Made by a program: the position numbers and the translations under genes | From: Devosia nitrariae | GTDB lineage: Bacteria; Pseudomonadota; Alphaproteobacteria; Rhizobiales; Devosiaceae | NCBI RefSeq assembly: GCF_030160115.1 | Contig: NZ_BSNS01000022.1 | Location: 186,001 to 250,000, forward strand | Length of the DNA stretch: 64,000 nucleotides | Direction of reading: 5' to 3' | Notes under the pieces: generated by a model | The model's database searches: none | Told to the model about the DNA's origin: nothing | What the model saw: only the letters and a program-made list of their open reading frames with translations | Shown here: one piece after another, positions 25,467 through 34,629 of the stretch | Layout: the number at the start of each line of letters is the position of its first letter | How positions within the stretch are numbered: the stretch's first letter is position 1

Positions 25467-27107
25467 ATGATTAAGCTTTTGGCTGGTGTCGCGCTTTCGG
25501 TACTGTCGGTCGCTGCCGCCTCCCCCGCGCTCGCCCAGGACGTGGCAAGCATCGGCATCGAGCGCGTCGTCATCGCGCCGGCCCGCACGCCCCTGGCGCA
25601 AACGATCAAGGCCGGGCTCGCCGCTGCCTACGCGGCCGCCCGACCCGATACGGCCGCCTTTGAAGAGGCACAAAAGCTCTATTATTTCTACGGCGAGCGC
25701 CATTTCGAGCCGCTCTGGCTGGATCTTGCCCCCGATGGCTCGCTGGCCTTTTCGGCCAAGGCGCAGAAGATCATCTCGATCTTCGAGGGCGCCGCCAGCG
25801 AAGGCCTGCGGCGAGAGGATTATCTCACCGCCGAACTGGACGTTGCGAGCGCCGACGGCGATCCGGTCCGCATGGCCGAGCTCGAGACTGCCTTTTCGGC
25901 GGCGGCCCTTCGCTATGCCACCCACATCTATGCCGGCCGCATCCGTCCGCGCGACGTTTCTGCTTTTCTCGACATCGAGCCCAAGCGCCTCGATGAGGCG
26001 TCCCTGCTCATGCGCCTCGCCACGACCGATGCACCCGGCGAGGTCTTTGCCGAACTCGAGCCGAAGCACCCGGAATTCCTGGCCCTCAAGGCGGCCCTCG
26101 CCAAGTTCGAGGACGACAAGGTCGACCGTCCCCAGCCGGTCCCGGACGGTCAGGTCCTGCGGCTCGGCATGAGCGATCCGCGCGTGCCGCTGCTGCGCGA
26201 GCGGTTGAAGCTTGCCGGCTCGCCCGAGGCTCTAACCGTCTATGACGCGCCGCTCTACGAGGCGGTCAGGTCCTTCCAGGAAAGCCAGGGGCTGGAGGCC
26301 GACGGCATCATCGGCCCGGCGACCGTGGCCGCCTTCAACGGCGGCCGCGCCGTCACCCGCGCCGATATCCTCGCCAACATGGAACGCTGGCGCTGGATGC
26401 CGCGCGAACTGGGCGAGTTCAACGTCATGGTGAACGTGCCCGAGTTCCGTGTGGCCATCAACGACCACGGGCGCGAGGCCTATGCCACGCGCGTCGTCGT
26501 CGGCACGCCCAAGAACCAGACGCCGATCTTTTCCGACAGCATCCGCCACATTGTCGTCAATCCCTATTGGAACGTGCCCTCCTCGATCGTTGCCAACGAG
26601 GTCGCCCCGGCGGTGCTGCGCAATCCCGGCTATATCGGCCGGCAGAACATGGAACTTCTCTACAACGGCGCGGTGATCAGCGCCTCTTCGGTCAACTGGG
26701 GGATGGTCTCGGCCAACAGTTTCCCGTTCAAGGTGCGCCAGAAGCCCGGCACCGGCAACGCGCTTGGCCAGATCAAGTTCCTCTTTCCCAACAAGCACGA
26801 CGTCTATCTCCACGACACGCCGTCCAAGTCGCTGTTCTCTCGCGCCTTCCGCGCCTACAGCCACGGCTGCATCCGCGTTCAGAACCCCATGGAATTCGCC
26901 GAGGCGCTGATGGCCAACGAGCCCAATATCAGCCGCACCTCGCTCGAGGCCTTGTTCGGTCCGTCGGAACGTTGGGTCAATCCGGAAAAGAAGATCCCGG
27001 TCCACATTGCCTATTTCACCCTCAGGGTCGAAAAGGACGGCGCCATCCGCTCCTATGGTGACGTCTATGGGCATCATGAGAGGCTCATCGAGCTGATGAA
27101 GCTCTAG
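25467..27107 (+). CDS. L,D-transpeptidase (YcbB/LdtD type) with peptidoglycan-binding domain
   Basis: This 546-residue periplasmic enzyme has a Sec signal peptide (cleavage near ALA-QDV, about residue 23). An N-terminal scaffold region of about 200 residues is followed by a peptidoglycan-binding domain (about 228-292, LRLGMSDPRVPLLRERL and GLEADGIIGPATVAAFN). The YkuD catalytic domain (about 318-476) has the nucleophile C468 in SHGCIR, with H466 beside it and H449 in YLHDTP. It forms 3-3 crosslinks between meso-diaminopimelate residues or attaches proteins to the wall. The next gene is a probable DD/DL-endopeptidase, so both serve wall remodelling. Large YcbB-type enzymes in alphaproteobacteria are commonly about this length. 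Confidence 0.93.
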   Translation: MIKLLAGVALSVLSVAAASPALAQDVASIGIERVVIAPARTPLAQTIKAGLAAAYAAARPDTAAFEEAQKLYYFYGERHFEPLWLDLAPDGSLAFSAKAQKIISIFEGAASEGLRREDYLTAELDVASADGDPVRMAELETAFSAAALRYATHIYAGRIRPRDVSAFLDIEPKRLDEASLLMRLATTDAPGEVFAELEPKHPEFLALKAALAKFEDDKVDRPQPVPDGQVLRLGMSDPRVPLLRERLKLAGSPEALTVYDAPLYEAVRSFQESQGLEADGIIGPATVAAFNGGRAVTRADILANMERWRWMPRELGEFNVMVNVPEFRVAINDHGREAYATRVVVGTPKNQTPIFSDSIRHIVVNPYWNVPSSIVANEVAPAVLRNPGYIGRQNMELLYNGAVISASSVNWGMVSANSFPFKVRQKPGTGNALGQIKFLFPNKHDVYLHDTPSKSLFSRAFRAYSHGCIRVQNPMEFAEALMANEPNISRTSLEALFGPSERWVNPEKKIPVHIAYFTLRVEKDGAIRSYGDVYGHHERLIELMKL

Positions 27108-27302
27108 GTGGCCGCCGCTTCCTTTACGCAGCGTTTACATTTTCGCCTTGGTTCAGCCCGCTTTCGACCTTAAAACCCCATGCCGAGGGCAGGCCTGAGA
27201 TGTTAGCGCCGGGTTAGCGTTAACGGGTTCTAGTAAGGTTTGCGCTAAAAAGTCCGGAAATTGTATCCACCGGACTGTGTATAGCGTAGCGGGGACTTTG
27301 GT

Positions 27303-29009
27303 TTGAGGGCTACTCGCATTGCGCGGCTGTTCATGGCCGCGGTCATCAGCATCGCGACCATGCTGCCCATGGGGCTGCCGGCTGCCGCCGCCAATGAGCG
27401 CGCGCTCTATCTCTACTATACCCATACCAAGGAAACCGCCCGCATCGCCTTCAAGCGCGACGGGCGTTACATCCAGTCGGGCCTCGATCAGCTCAACCAT
27501 TTCCTGCGCGACTGGCGGCGCAACGAGCCGGCGAAGATGGACCCGCGCCTCTTCGATCTCGTCTGGGAGGTCTATCAGGAGGCGGGCGGCACCCAGCCCA
27601 TCCACGTGGTCTCCGCCTACCGCTCCCCCGCAACAAACGCTATGCTCGCCGCTAAGTCGTCCGGTGTCGCCGATAACTCCCAGCACATGCGCGGCAATGC
27701 CATGGACTTCTTCATCCCTGGCGTCCCGCTCAACCGCCTGCGAGCCATCGCCATGAAAAAGCAGGTTGGGGGTGTTGGCTACTATCCGACCTCAGGCAGC
27801 CCGTTTGTGCACCTGGATACCGGAAACGTCCGCGCCTGGCCCCGCATGACCACAGCGCAATTGCAGGAACTCTTTCCCGACGGACGCACCCTGCACCTGC
27901 CGACCAACGGCCGTCCGCTCTCCCAGGAAGGCTACAAGCTCGCCCAAGCCGAGTGGCAGAAGTGCCATTCCATCCCCTGCGGAGGCCGGTCCTCGGGCAC
28001 GGCCATCGCCAGTTCCGGCGGCTCGGGCCGCACGCTCATGGACCTCTTCACCGGCGGCGGCAAGGCAGCCGAACCCGCCCCCGTCGCAGTCGCCGCGGCG
28101 CCCCAGGCATCCGCGCCACAGGCATCGGGCACGCGCGTCGCCCCGGTGCCCGCCACACGCCCGCAGATGCAGGTTGCCGCCGCAACGCAGGCGCCGTCGG
28201 TGCCGGCCCCGACACCCGATCCGGTCGAGTCGGAAACCGTCCCCTTCTCGAGCGTCGGCAGCGCGCCGCTGCGCCCCGAGGAGCTTACCGTTGCCAGCGT
28301 CGCGCCCATTCCCGCCACCAAGCCGGCGAGCCTGCGGCAGGTGACCAATGGCGAGACCGCCGTCATGGCCATTGCCGCGCTCGATGCGCCGGTGCCAGCT
28401 CCGCGCCTGCACATGACCAATCCGCCCGCCGAAGAACGCGAGACGGTGCTGACCGCCTATGCCGCCCCCGCGACCGAGCGGGCGCTGGAAAACCTCATCG
28501 AGACCGGCACAGCCAAGGTTGCCGCGACGCCGGAACCGGATGCCCAGCAGGGCCCGTCCGCATCCTCACTACGGCCCGGGCTGGTGAGCGCCTCAACCAT
28601 GCGCACCGCCTCTCTCGGCAGCCTGCCGGCGGTCACCGCCGCCTCCCCGGCTCCGGTATCCGATCTGTTCGAGGCCACCTTCGGCGCGCTCGAAAGCCAG
28701 CCGCAAGCCCTGCCGGTGGCGAAGGCCCTGGCCGAGTTCGTCGCGCGCGACCAACCGGTTAAAAGGATCGCCATGCGCGACGCCGAGCTGATCGCCCCCG
28801 ATCTAGACCATGTGACCGAGATCATGGCGTTGCCTGCCGCCGTCAGCTCGGCTCGCTACGCGGTCATTTTCGAGCACGACGAGGCCGACTTCGACCCTGC
28901 CACCGAACTCGGGCCTCACGTCCCGCGCATGGGGGTCGGCGACTTCCCCCCGATCCTCGCCTCCGACCGCTTCCAGCCCGCCCGCCCGATGATCGTCGCG
29001 TCCCGGTAG
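27303..29009 (+). CDS. DUF882 (MepK/YcbK-like, M15 fold) peptidoglycan endopeptidase with long disordered tail
   Basis: This 568-residue protein probably starts at TTG 27303, which gives a complete signal peptide (RLFMAAVISIATMLPMGLPAAAA); ATG 27333 is the alternative. The catalytic domain is about residues 33-200. The zinc ligands are H128 and D135 in SQHMRGNAMD and H170 in SPFVHLDTG, with the substrate motif SAYRSPATN at 104-112. E. coli MepK of this family cuts 3-3 crosslinks, the product of L,D-transpeptidases, so it is a natural partner for the preceding gene. From about residue 235 the protein is Ala/Pro-rich, low in complexity and probably disordered (about 330 residues), far longer than the catalytic domain alone needs. 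Confidence 0.88.
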   Translation: MRATRIARLFMAAVISIATMLPMGLPAAAANERALYLYYTHTKETARIAFKRDGRYIQSGLDQLNHFLRDWRRNEPAKMDPRLFDLVWEVYQEAGGTQPIHVVSAYRSPATNAMLAAKSSGVADNSQHMRGNAMDFFIPGVPLNRLRAIAMKKQVGGVGYYPTSGSPFVHLDTGNVRAWPRMTTAQLQELFPDGRTLHLPTNGRPLSQEGYKLAQAEWQKCHSIPCGGRSSGTAIASSGGSGRTLMDLFTGGGKAAEPAPVAVAAAPQASAPQASGTRVAPVPATRPQMQVAAATQAPSVPAPTPDPVESETVPFSSVGSAPLRPEELTVASVAPIPATKPASLRQVTNGETAVMAIAALDAPVPAPRLHMTNPPAEERETVLTAYAAPATERALENLIETGTAKVAATPEPDAQQGPSASSLRPGLVSASTMRTASLGSLPAVTAASPAPVSDLFEATFGALESQPQALPVAKALAEFVARDQPVKRIAMRDAELIAPDLDHVTEIMALPAAVSSARYAVIFEHDEADFDPATELGPHVPRMGVGDFPPILASDRFQPARPMIVASR

Positions 29010-29159
29010 CTCGGGACGCCGCAGCCGTTTTCAGCGTCTTGCGACCAGACCATTCGAGCGAGATCGGGTAGAAACCAGCACATCCCGACGAACTTCCGCC
29101 CCACTTGCCGGGTTTACCCGCGACAGCGTGGCGGTTGCATTGGCGCGCGGCGCTCACTA

Positions 29160-31133
29160 ATGATCGTCCGGATGGCCGGTGATCACGACAAGGACAAGCA
29201 ATTGGCCGAAAAGCCGCAAACACCGCTGCTCGATACCGTCAATTCGCCTGCCGACCTGCGCGCACTCCCGCGCGAGGACCTGCGCCAGTTCGCCGACGAG
29301 CTTCGCGCGGAAATGATCGACGCCGTTTCGGTGACCGGCGGGCATCTGGGCGCCGGACTCGGCGTCGTCGAATTGACCGTCGCCATCCATGCCGTCTTCA
29401 ATACGCCCGACGACCGGCTGATCTGGGACGTCGGGCACCAGGCCTATCCGCACAAGATCCTGACAGGCCGGCGCGACCGCATCCGCACCCTGCGTCAGAA
29501 GGACGGCCTTTCCGGGTTCACCCGCCGGGCCGAGAGTGAATACGACCCGTTCGGGGCCGGCCATTCATCGACCTCGATTTCGGCAGGTCTCGGCATGGCG
29601 GTCGCCGCCGAGCAGCAGGGCATCAAGCGCAATGTCATCGCAGTCATCGGCGACGGCGCGATGTCGGCCGGCATGGCCTACGAGGCCATGAATAATGCCG
29701 GCGCCATGGACGCACGGCTCATCGTCATCCTCAACGATAACGACATGTCGATCGCCCCGCCGACCGGGGCCATGCGCACGTATCTCGCCCGGCTCGTTTC
29801 CGGCCCGGTCTATCGCGGCATGCGCGAGACGGCCAAGACCATTGCCAAGAAGCTGCCGCACGTCTTCCATGAGCCGGCCCGCCGCACCGAGGAGTTCGCC
29901 CGCTCGTTCTTCACCGGCGGCACGCTCTTCGAGGAGCTGGGCTTTTATTACGTCGGCCCCATCGACGGACACAATCTCGATCACCTGCTGCCGGTCCTGA
30001 CCAATGTCCGCGACGCCGACAGCGGTCCTATCCTCGTCCATGTGGTCACCAAAAAGGGCAAGGGCTACGGACCGGCCGAAGACTCTGCCGACAAGTATCA
30101 CGGCGTTTCCAAGTTCAACGTCATCACAGGCGCGCAAGCCAAGACGCCCTCCAACGCCCCCTCCTATACCGGCGTCTTCGCCAAGGCGCTGATCGAGGAA
30201 GCCCGCCATGATGAGCGCGTCGTTGCCGTCACCGCCGCCATGCCTTCGGGCACCGGCCTCGACAAGTTCGCCGAGGTTTTCCCGGCGCGCTGCTTCGATG
30301 TCGGCATCGCCGAGCAGCACGCCGTCACCTTCGCGGCCGGCATGGCCGCCGATGGCCTAAAGCCGTTCTGCGCCATCTATTCGACCTTCCTGCAGCGCGC
30401 CTATGACCAGGTGATCCACGACGTGGCCATCCAGAGCCTGCCGGTGCGCTTCGCCCTGGACCGGGCCGGCTATGTGGGCGCCGATGGCCCCACCCACGCC
30501 GGCAACTACGATGCCGCCTATCTCGGCGCCCTCCCCGGCATGGTTCTGATGGCCGCTGCTGACGAGGCCGAACTCGTCCATATGGTGGCGACCGCCGTCG
30601 GCCACGATACCGGCCCCATCGCTTTCCGCTATCCACGCGGCGACGGTGTCGGCGTCGAGTTGCCCCAGCGCGGCGCACCGCTTGCCATCGGCAAGGGGCG
30701 GATCGTTCGCGAAGGTTCGACCGTTGCCATCCTCTCCTACGGCACGCGGCTTGCCGAAGCGCTCGCCGCCGCCGAAAAACTCGCAGCCCTCGGCTTTGCC
30801 CCGACCGTCGCCGATGCTCGCTTCATGAAGCCGCTCGACGAAGAGCTGATCGCGCGCCTCGCCACGAGTCACGACGTGCTCCTGACCGTCGAGGAGAGCT
30901 CGATCGGCGGCTTCGGCAGCCATGTGGCGACCTTCCTTGCCCGCAACGGTCTGCTCGACGGCAAGTTGAAACTGCGCCCGCTGATGATCCCCGACGTCTT
31001 CACCGAGCATTCGACGCAAGGCAACATGTATGCCGCGGCCGGCCTCGACCGCGCCGGCATCCTCGCGGCCGCCCTCAATGCTCTCGGCTACGACGAAGCG
31101 GCCATGAAGGCGGCTGCCGATCGCATCGGGTGA
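29160..31133 (+). CDS. dxs: 1-deoxy-D-xylulose-5-phosphate synthase
   Basis: This 657-residue thiamine-diphosphate enzyme condenses pyruvate and glyceraldehyde-3-phosphate in the first step of the MEP isoprenoid pathway. H62 in GGHLGAGLG, the TPP motif GDGAMSAG at 164-171 with N192 in LNDNDMSI, and the pyrimidine-domain segment DVGIAEQHAVTFAAGMA are visible. So are FALDRAGYVGADGPTHAG and the C-terminal transketolase domain. Start is ATG 29160, with M5 at 29172 equally possible because neither has a strong ribosome site. A bidirectional terminator follows at 31140. Confidence 0.97.
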   Translation: MIVRMAGDHDKDKQLAEKPQTPLLDTVNSPADLRALPREDLRQFADELRAEMIDAVSVTGGHLGAGLGVVELTVAIHAVFNTPDDRLIWDVGHQAYPHKILTGRRDRIRTLRQKDGLSGFTRRAESEYDPFGAGHSSTSISAGLGMAVAAEQQGIKRNVIAVIGDGAMSAGMAYEAMNNAGAMDARLIVILNDNDMSIAPPTGAMRTYLARLVSGPVYRGMRETAKTIAKKLPHVFHEPARRTEEFARSFFTGGTLFEELGFYYVGPIDGHNLDHLLPVLTNVRDADSGPILVHVVTKKGKGYGPAEDSADKYHGVSKFNVITGAQAKTPSNAPSYTGVFAKALIEEARHDERVVAVTAAMPSGTGLDKFAEVFPARCFDVGIAEQHAVTFAAGMAADGLKPFCAIYSTFLQRAYDQVIHDVAIQSLPVRFALDRAGYVGADGPTHAGNYDAAYLGALPGMVLMAAADEAELVHMVATAVGHDTGPIAFRYPRGDGVGVELPQRGAPLAIGKGRIVREGSTVAILSYGTRLAEALAAAEKLAALGFAPTVADARFMKPLDEELIARLATSHDVLLTVEESSIGGFGSHVATFLARNGLLDGKLKLRPLMIPDVFTEHSTQGNMYAAAGLDRAGILAAALNALGYDEAAMKAAADRIG

Positions 31134-31139
31134 ACGCAA

Positions 31140-31171
31140 AAAGCCCGCTGCCGGCGAGCGGAGCGGGCTTT
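31140..31171. terminator. Bidirectional intrinsic terminator between dxs and gapR
   Basis: A 10-bp stem AAAGCCCGCT / AGCGGGCTTT with a 12-base loop begins seven bases after the dxs stop. The A run on the left and T run on the right let it work in both directions, ending dxs on the plus strand and gapR on the minus strand. Confidence 0.85.
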
Positions 31172-31236
31172 GCAATCGGCAGTAGCTCTGTCGCTCCCCT
31201 ATGCTGAGGGGCCGAAAAGCCGTTCTCTGGAAACGA

Positions 31237-31497
31237 TCACACCTCGCTCGGCGCGTTGACCATGCCGAGCGCGGCCATATAGAGCTCGAGCAGGGCTTCC
31301 TGCTCCAGGCGCTCATTGGCGTCCTGCTTGCGGATCCGCACGATCTGCCGGATGACCTTGGTGTCGAAGCCATTGCCCTTGGCTTCGGCATAGATCTCCT
31401 TGATGTCGGCGGCGATGGCCGCCTTCTCTTCCTCCATGCGCTCGATCCTTTCAATGAACGCGCGCAACTGGTCCTGGGCTACACTTTCAACCGACAT
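31237..31497 (-). CDS. gapR: GapR (DUF2312) nucleoid-associated protein
   Basis: This 86-residue protein matches the alphaproteobacterial GapR/DUF2312 family along its length: VAQDQLRAFIERIERMEEEK, KEIYAEAKGNGFDTKVIRQIVRIRK, and ERLEQEALLELYMAALG. In Caulobacter GapR forms a coiled-coil dimer or tetramer that clamps overtwisted AT-rich DNA ahead of replication and transcription. The length is normal. It is convergent with dxs and divergent from the DUF1036-pyk pair, an arrangement common in Rhizobiales. Confidence 0.95.
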   Translation of the reverse strand: MSVESVAQDQLRAFIERIERMEEEKAAIAADIKEIYAEAKGNGFDTKVIRQIVRIRKQDANERLEQEALLELYMAALGMVNAPSEV

Positions 31498-31669
31498 GAA
31501 TTCACCTTTCGTTTCGCCCCCGGTTCAACCCCAGCGGGGCCCTCGGTTCAAGCGCTTTTGACCTCAATCCACATCGGGTTGCGCAAAGCCCCCGCAATTG
31601 CGCCAAAACCCGGCTTTAGCGATTGACACCGTCCGTTGACCGCGTTCAAACCAGAGGTGATTTCCCGCG

Positions 31670-32257
31670 ATGATTTCCGGCCCGCTCTTGCACGTCCTGC
31701 GCCTCGGCATAACACTTCTCGGCCTGACATTCTCCGGCCTGATGATTACGGCCGCGCCGGCGCGTGCGGATCTTCGCGTCTGCAACGAGACGGGCAATCT
31801 GGTCTCGGTGGCCCTCGGCTACAGGGCCGAGCGCGGCTGGCAGTCGGAAGGCTGGTGGCAAACGCCGCCCGGCAACTGCCGGGTGCTCTACCAGGGCGAT
31901 CTCGCCCGCAGCTACTACTACGTCTATGCCGCAGACGATATCGGCGGGGGCGACTGGGGCGGGTCGTTCTTCATGTGCACACGTGACGAAACCTTCACAA
32001 TATTCGGGGTTGAGGATTGCCTCGCACGGGGCTATGAGCGCACGGGGTTCTTTGAGATCAACACTCAGGGCAAGACCGAATGGACGCTGCAGCTGACCGA
32101 AGGGGAAGCCGCGCCGCGTGTGATCGCGCCCGACGGTGAGGAAAACCTGGAAGAACCCCTGCTGCTCGTAGATCCGGACGACGTCGACATTGAGATCGAG
32201 GGCGAGATCGAAGGCGAGTTCGACGCAACTGACATCGAAGGCACGGATACCCAATGA
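31670..32257 (+). CDS. DUF1036 secreted/periplasmic protein
   Basis: This 195-residue protein has a signal peptide (LHVLRLGITLLGLTFSGLMI, cleavage near ARA-DLR at about 33). The DUF1036 domain follows: LRVCNETGNLVSVALGYRAE, WQSEGWWQTPPGNCRVLY, and FFMCTRDETFTIFGVEDC, with four cysteines (in RVCNE, GNCRV, FMCTR, VEDCL) that could form two disulfides. The last 30 residues are very acidic (repeated EIEGEIEGEFD). It overlaps the pyk start by four bases, so the two are co-translated. Function is unknown; family members are widespread in alphaproteobacteria. Confidence 0.88.
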   Translation: MISGPLLHVLRLGITLLGLTFSGLMITAAPARADLRVCNETGNLVSVALGYRAERGWQSEGWWQTPPGNCRVLYQGDLARSYYYVYAADDIGGGDWGGSFFMCTRDETFTIFGVEDCLARGYERTGFFEINTQGKTEWTLQLTEGEAAPRVIAPDGEENLEEPLLLVDPDDVDIEIEGEIEGEFDATDIEGTDTQ

Positions 32258-33690
32258 GACGCATGAGACGCGTGAAGATCGTCGCCACCCTCGGCCCCGC
32301 CAGCCAGGATGATAAGACGATCGAGGATCTGGCGCGCGCCGGAGCCGATGTCTTCCGCATCAATATGAGCCATGCGAGCCATGAGCTCCTGCGTGAGACC
32401 GTCTCCCGCATCCGCGACGTCGAAGCGCGCCTCAAGCACCCGCTCGGCATCCTCGTCGACCTGCAAGGCCCCAAGCTGCGCATCGCGCGTTTTGCCGAAG
32501 GGGCCGTCCAACTGGTTGCAGGGCAGAAATTCGTGCTCGATTCGGTCGACGAAACCGGCACCGCCGAGCGCGTCTTCCTCCCCCATCCCGAGATCATCGA
32601 GAGTGTGTCGGTGGGCGACCGCCTGCTGCTCGACGACGGCAAGCTGCAATTGAAGGCGACCAAGGTCGGCGGCGGCGCCGTCGAGACGGAGGTCATCTAT
32701 GGCGGCAGGCTCTCGGACCGCAAGGGCGTGTCGCTCCCCGATACGCTCCTGCCCGTCGGCGCGCTGACCGAAAAGGACCACGCGGACCTGCTCGAAGGGC
32801 TCAAATGCGATGCCGACTGGATCGCTCTCTCCTTCGTGCAGCGGCCGGAGGACATCATCGACGTCCGCAAGATCGTGCAGGGCCGTGCCGGCGTCATGGC
32901 CAAGATCGAAAAGCCGCAAGCCATCGACCGGCTCGAGGAGATCATCAAGCTGTGCGATGCCTTCATGGTGGCGCGCGGCGACCTCGGCGTCGAGCTGCCG
33001 CTCGAGACCGTGCCGGGCCTGCAAAAGAAGATGATCCGCATGGCTCGCCGCTTCGGCAAGCCCGTGGTGGTCGCAACCCAGATGCTGGAATCGATGATCA
33101 CCTCGCCGGTGCCGACCCGCGCCGAGGTCTCGGACGTGTCGATTGCCGTCTTCGAGGGCGCCGACGCGGTCATGCTCTCGGCCGAGAGCGCCTCGGGCGA
33201 ATATCCGGTCGAGGCGGTTACCATGATGAACCGCGTGGCCATCGCCGTCGAGAACGACACCAACTACCGCACGATCATCCGTGCTCAGGCGACCGAGCCC
33301 GAGGCGACCGCCGCCGACGCCATCTCCGCAGCCACCCGTCAGGTCGCGGAAACCCTCGATCTGGCCGCCATCGTCACCTACACCTCGTCGGGCTCGACCG
33401 GCATCCGTGCCGCCCGCGAGCGGCCGTCGAAGCCGATCATCGCGCTCTCCCCGAATCTTCGAACCATAAGGCGCCTGTCGGTCGTCTGGGGCATCCATTG
33501 CGTTCAGACCGAAGACGCGGCGAGCCTCGAGGACATGGTCGATCGCGCCTGCATCATCGCCTATCAGGAAGGCTTTGCCCGCCCCGGCGACCGCATCGCC
33601 ATCACCGCCGGCGTACCGCTGGGCACGCCCGGTGCGACCAACATGCTTCGCATCGCGTTCGTTCGCCAGGACGGCGCCGGCTCGAGCTGA
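32254..33690 (+). CDS. pyk: Pyruvate kinase
   Basis: This 478-residue protein converts phosphoenolpyruvate and ADP to pyruvate and ATP, the last glycolytic step. The N-terminus RRVKIVATLGPASQD, the NMSHASHE segment, the active-site MAKIEKPQAIDRLEEI with its lysine, the ARGDLGVELPLE metal site and the ATQMLESMI substrate segment are all intact. The C-terminal domain ends normally. ATG 32254 overlaps the DUF1036 stop by four bases; M4 at 32263 is an alternative. The repeat element at 33794 follows. Confidence 0.97.
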   Translation: MRRMRRVKIVATLGPASQDDKTIEDLARAGADVFRINMSHASHELLRETVSRIRDVEARLKHPLGILVDLQGPKLRIARFAEGAVQLVAGQKFVLDSVDETGTAERVFLPHPEIIESVSVGDRLLLDDGKLQLKATKVGGGAVETEVIYGGRLSDRKGVSLPDTLLPVGALTEKDHADLLEGLKCDADWIALSFVQRPEDIIDVRKIVQGRAGVMAKIEKPQAIDRLEEIIKLCDAFMVARGDLGVELPLETVPGLQKKMIRMARRFGKPVVVATQMLESMITSPVPTRAEVSDVSIAVFEGADAVMLSAESASGEYPVEAVTMMNRVAIAVENDTNYRTIIRAQATEPEATAADAISAATRQVAETLDLAAIVTYTSSGSTGIRAARERPSKPIIALSPNLRTIRRLSVVWGIHCVQTEDAASLEDMVDRACIIAYQEGFARPGDRIAITAGVPLGTPGATNMLRIAFVRQDGAGSS

Positions 33691-33793
33691 GGCCGAGCCT
33701 AGTAGGGATACCATCCTTCCCTACTCAACGGCGTGTCATCCCGGCGAAGGCGAACCGAATACGGCGGTGGCAGAATTCCTCCCTACCCACCGG

Positions 33794-33872
33794 GTCATCC
33801 CCGCGAAAGCGGGGACCTCTGTTGGCGATGCCGGTAAGTGGAAACGGAGGTTTCCGCTTGCGCGGGAATGAT
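33794..33872. repeat. Interspersed palindromic repeat, family A copy 1
   Basis: GTCATCCCCGCGAAAGCGGG opens the unit and the approximate inverse TTTCCGCTTGCGCGGGAATG closes it. The same unit is at 59890 and 63481. Copies 1 and 2 also share the flank GTTGGTGATGTTTTC and a second half reaching about 33965. It fills the 302-base gap between pyk and the convergent SRPBCC gene, where no gene is visible. Confidence 0.8.
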
Positions 33873-33992
33873 TCGGAGTTGGTGATGTTTTCACGGCTCA
33901 CGCACCTCGCGGCATGCGCAGTATCTCAGATGGTTCCGGACTTCTCCAGGATGACACCCGGCTGGTGATGGGCCGTCAACCTCTACGAGACC

Positions 33993-34388
33993 CTACGGCT
34001 CCAAGCTTTCCAAATACGTCTTCAAAACCTGCAAATCCGCTTCCATCCACGCGCAGTCGGAGGCGAACTGCTCGTTGGTGATCGCTTCGCGCTGGAAGAG
34101 TGTTATCGCCACTTCCGCTCCCTCTCCGTTGGCATAAACCCGCGCGGGCGTCATCTGCGAAAGCATGCTCGAGGGTGTGATCGAGAAGTCGATCACACCG
34201 AACCTGTTGACCGGCGTGAACTGGATCCGCACCGGTCCGTCCGCCTGCCACTCGTGCGCGCTCACCTGGTGGTAGTTGACCAGCGGGCCCGACGCCCAGC
34301 GCGGCAGGTTGCGCGGCTCGGCGAGAAACTCGTAGACGCGCTGCAGCGGCCGGGCGATGGCGACGGTCACGGTTCGGCTGGAATACAT
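33993..34388 (-). CDS. SRPBCC (polyketide cyclase-like) domain protein
   Basis: This 131-residue protein starts at ATG 34386-34388 (MYSSRTVTVAIARPL). It has the SRPBCC pattern: ARPLQRVYEFLAEPRNLPRWA at the N-terminus, YHQVSAHEWQADGPVRIQF, and a C-terminal helix FASDCAWMEADLQVLKTYLESL. The open frame extends 30 residues upstream, but that part is translation of repeat B at 34422 and is not family-like, so the internal start is preferred. The ligand is unknown. It is convergent with pyk. Confidence 0.82.
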   Translation of the reverse strand: MYSSRTVTVAIARPLQRVYEFLAEPRNLPRWASGPLVNYHQVSAHEWQADGPVRIQFTPVNRFGVIDFSITPSSMLSQMTPARVYANGEGAEVAITLFQREAITNEQFASDCAWMEADLQVLKTYLESLEP

Positions 34389-34421
34389 CAGCAACTCGAA
34401 CGAAGGTTGAGGCGCGCGAAG

Positions 34422-34498
34422 GCGGGATGCGAAAAGAGCCTGTCCCGGACTTGATCCGGGGTGGGACCGGTTTTTCATGAGAATCCCGCGACGACAAA
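34422..34498. repeat. Interspersed repeat, family B copy 1
   Basis: The unit begins GCGGGATGCGAAAAG and contains CCTGTCCCGGACTTGATCC and GACCGGTTTTTC, closing with AATCCCGC followed by ACAAA, so the ends form an inverted repeat (GCGGGAT / ATCCCGC). A copy with few differences is at 53058. It lies just upstream of the SRPBCC gene. Confidence 0.8.
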
Positions 34499-34572
34499 GT
34501 CAAAGCGCGCGATCTGATACCACCAAAATCGCGCGTGCTAGGGGTGCATCATGTTTCCTGCCAGGGCAATAG

Positions 34573-34603
34573 AAAAAGGCCCGCGAATTTCGCGAGCCTT
34601 TTC
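34573..34603 (-). terminator. Intrinsic terminator of ykgO
   Basis: A long near-perfect stem (AAAAGGC..CGCGAA / TTCGCG..GCCTTTT, one internal mismatch) lies 27 bases past the ykgO stop. It is flanked by A and T runs on both sides, so it ends the minus-strand ykgO transcript. Confidence 0.82.
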
Positions 34604-34629
34604 AAACGGTTACCGATTAAGATAAACGC

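Noticed and set aside
33788..33880. Possible CRISPR array from the CCCCGCGAAAGCGGGG repeats
   Set aside because: The palindromic units are single copies spread over three distant sites, without regular spacers or cas genes.
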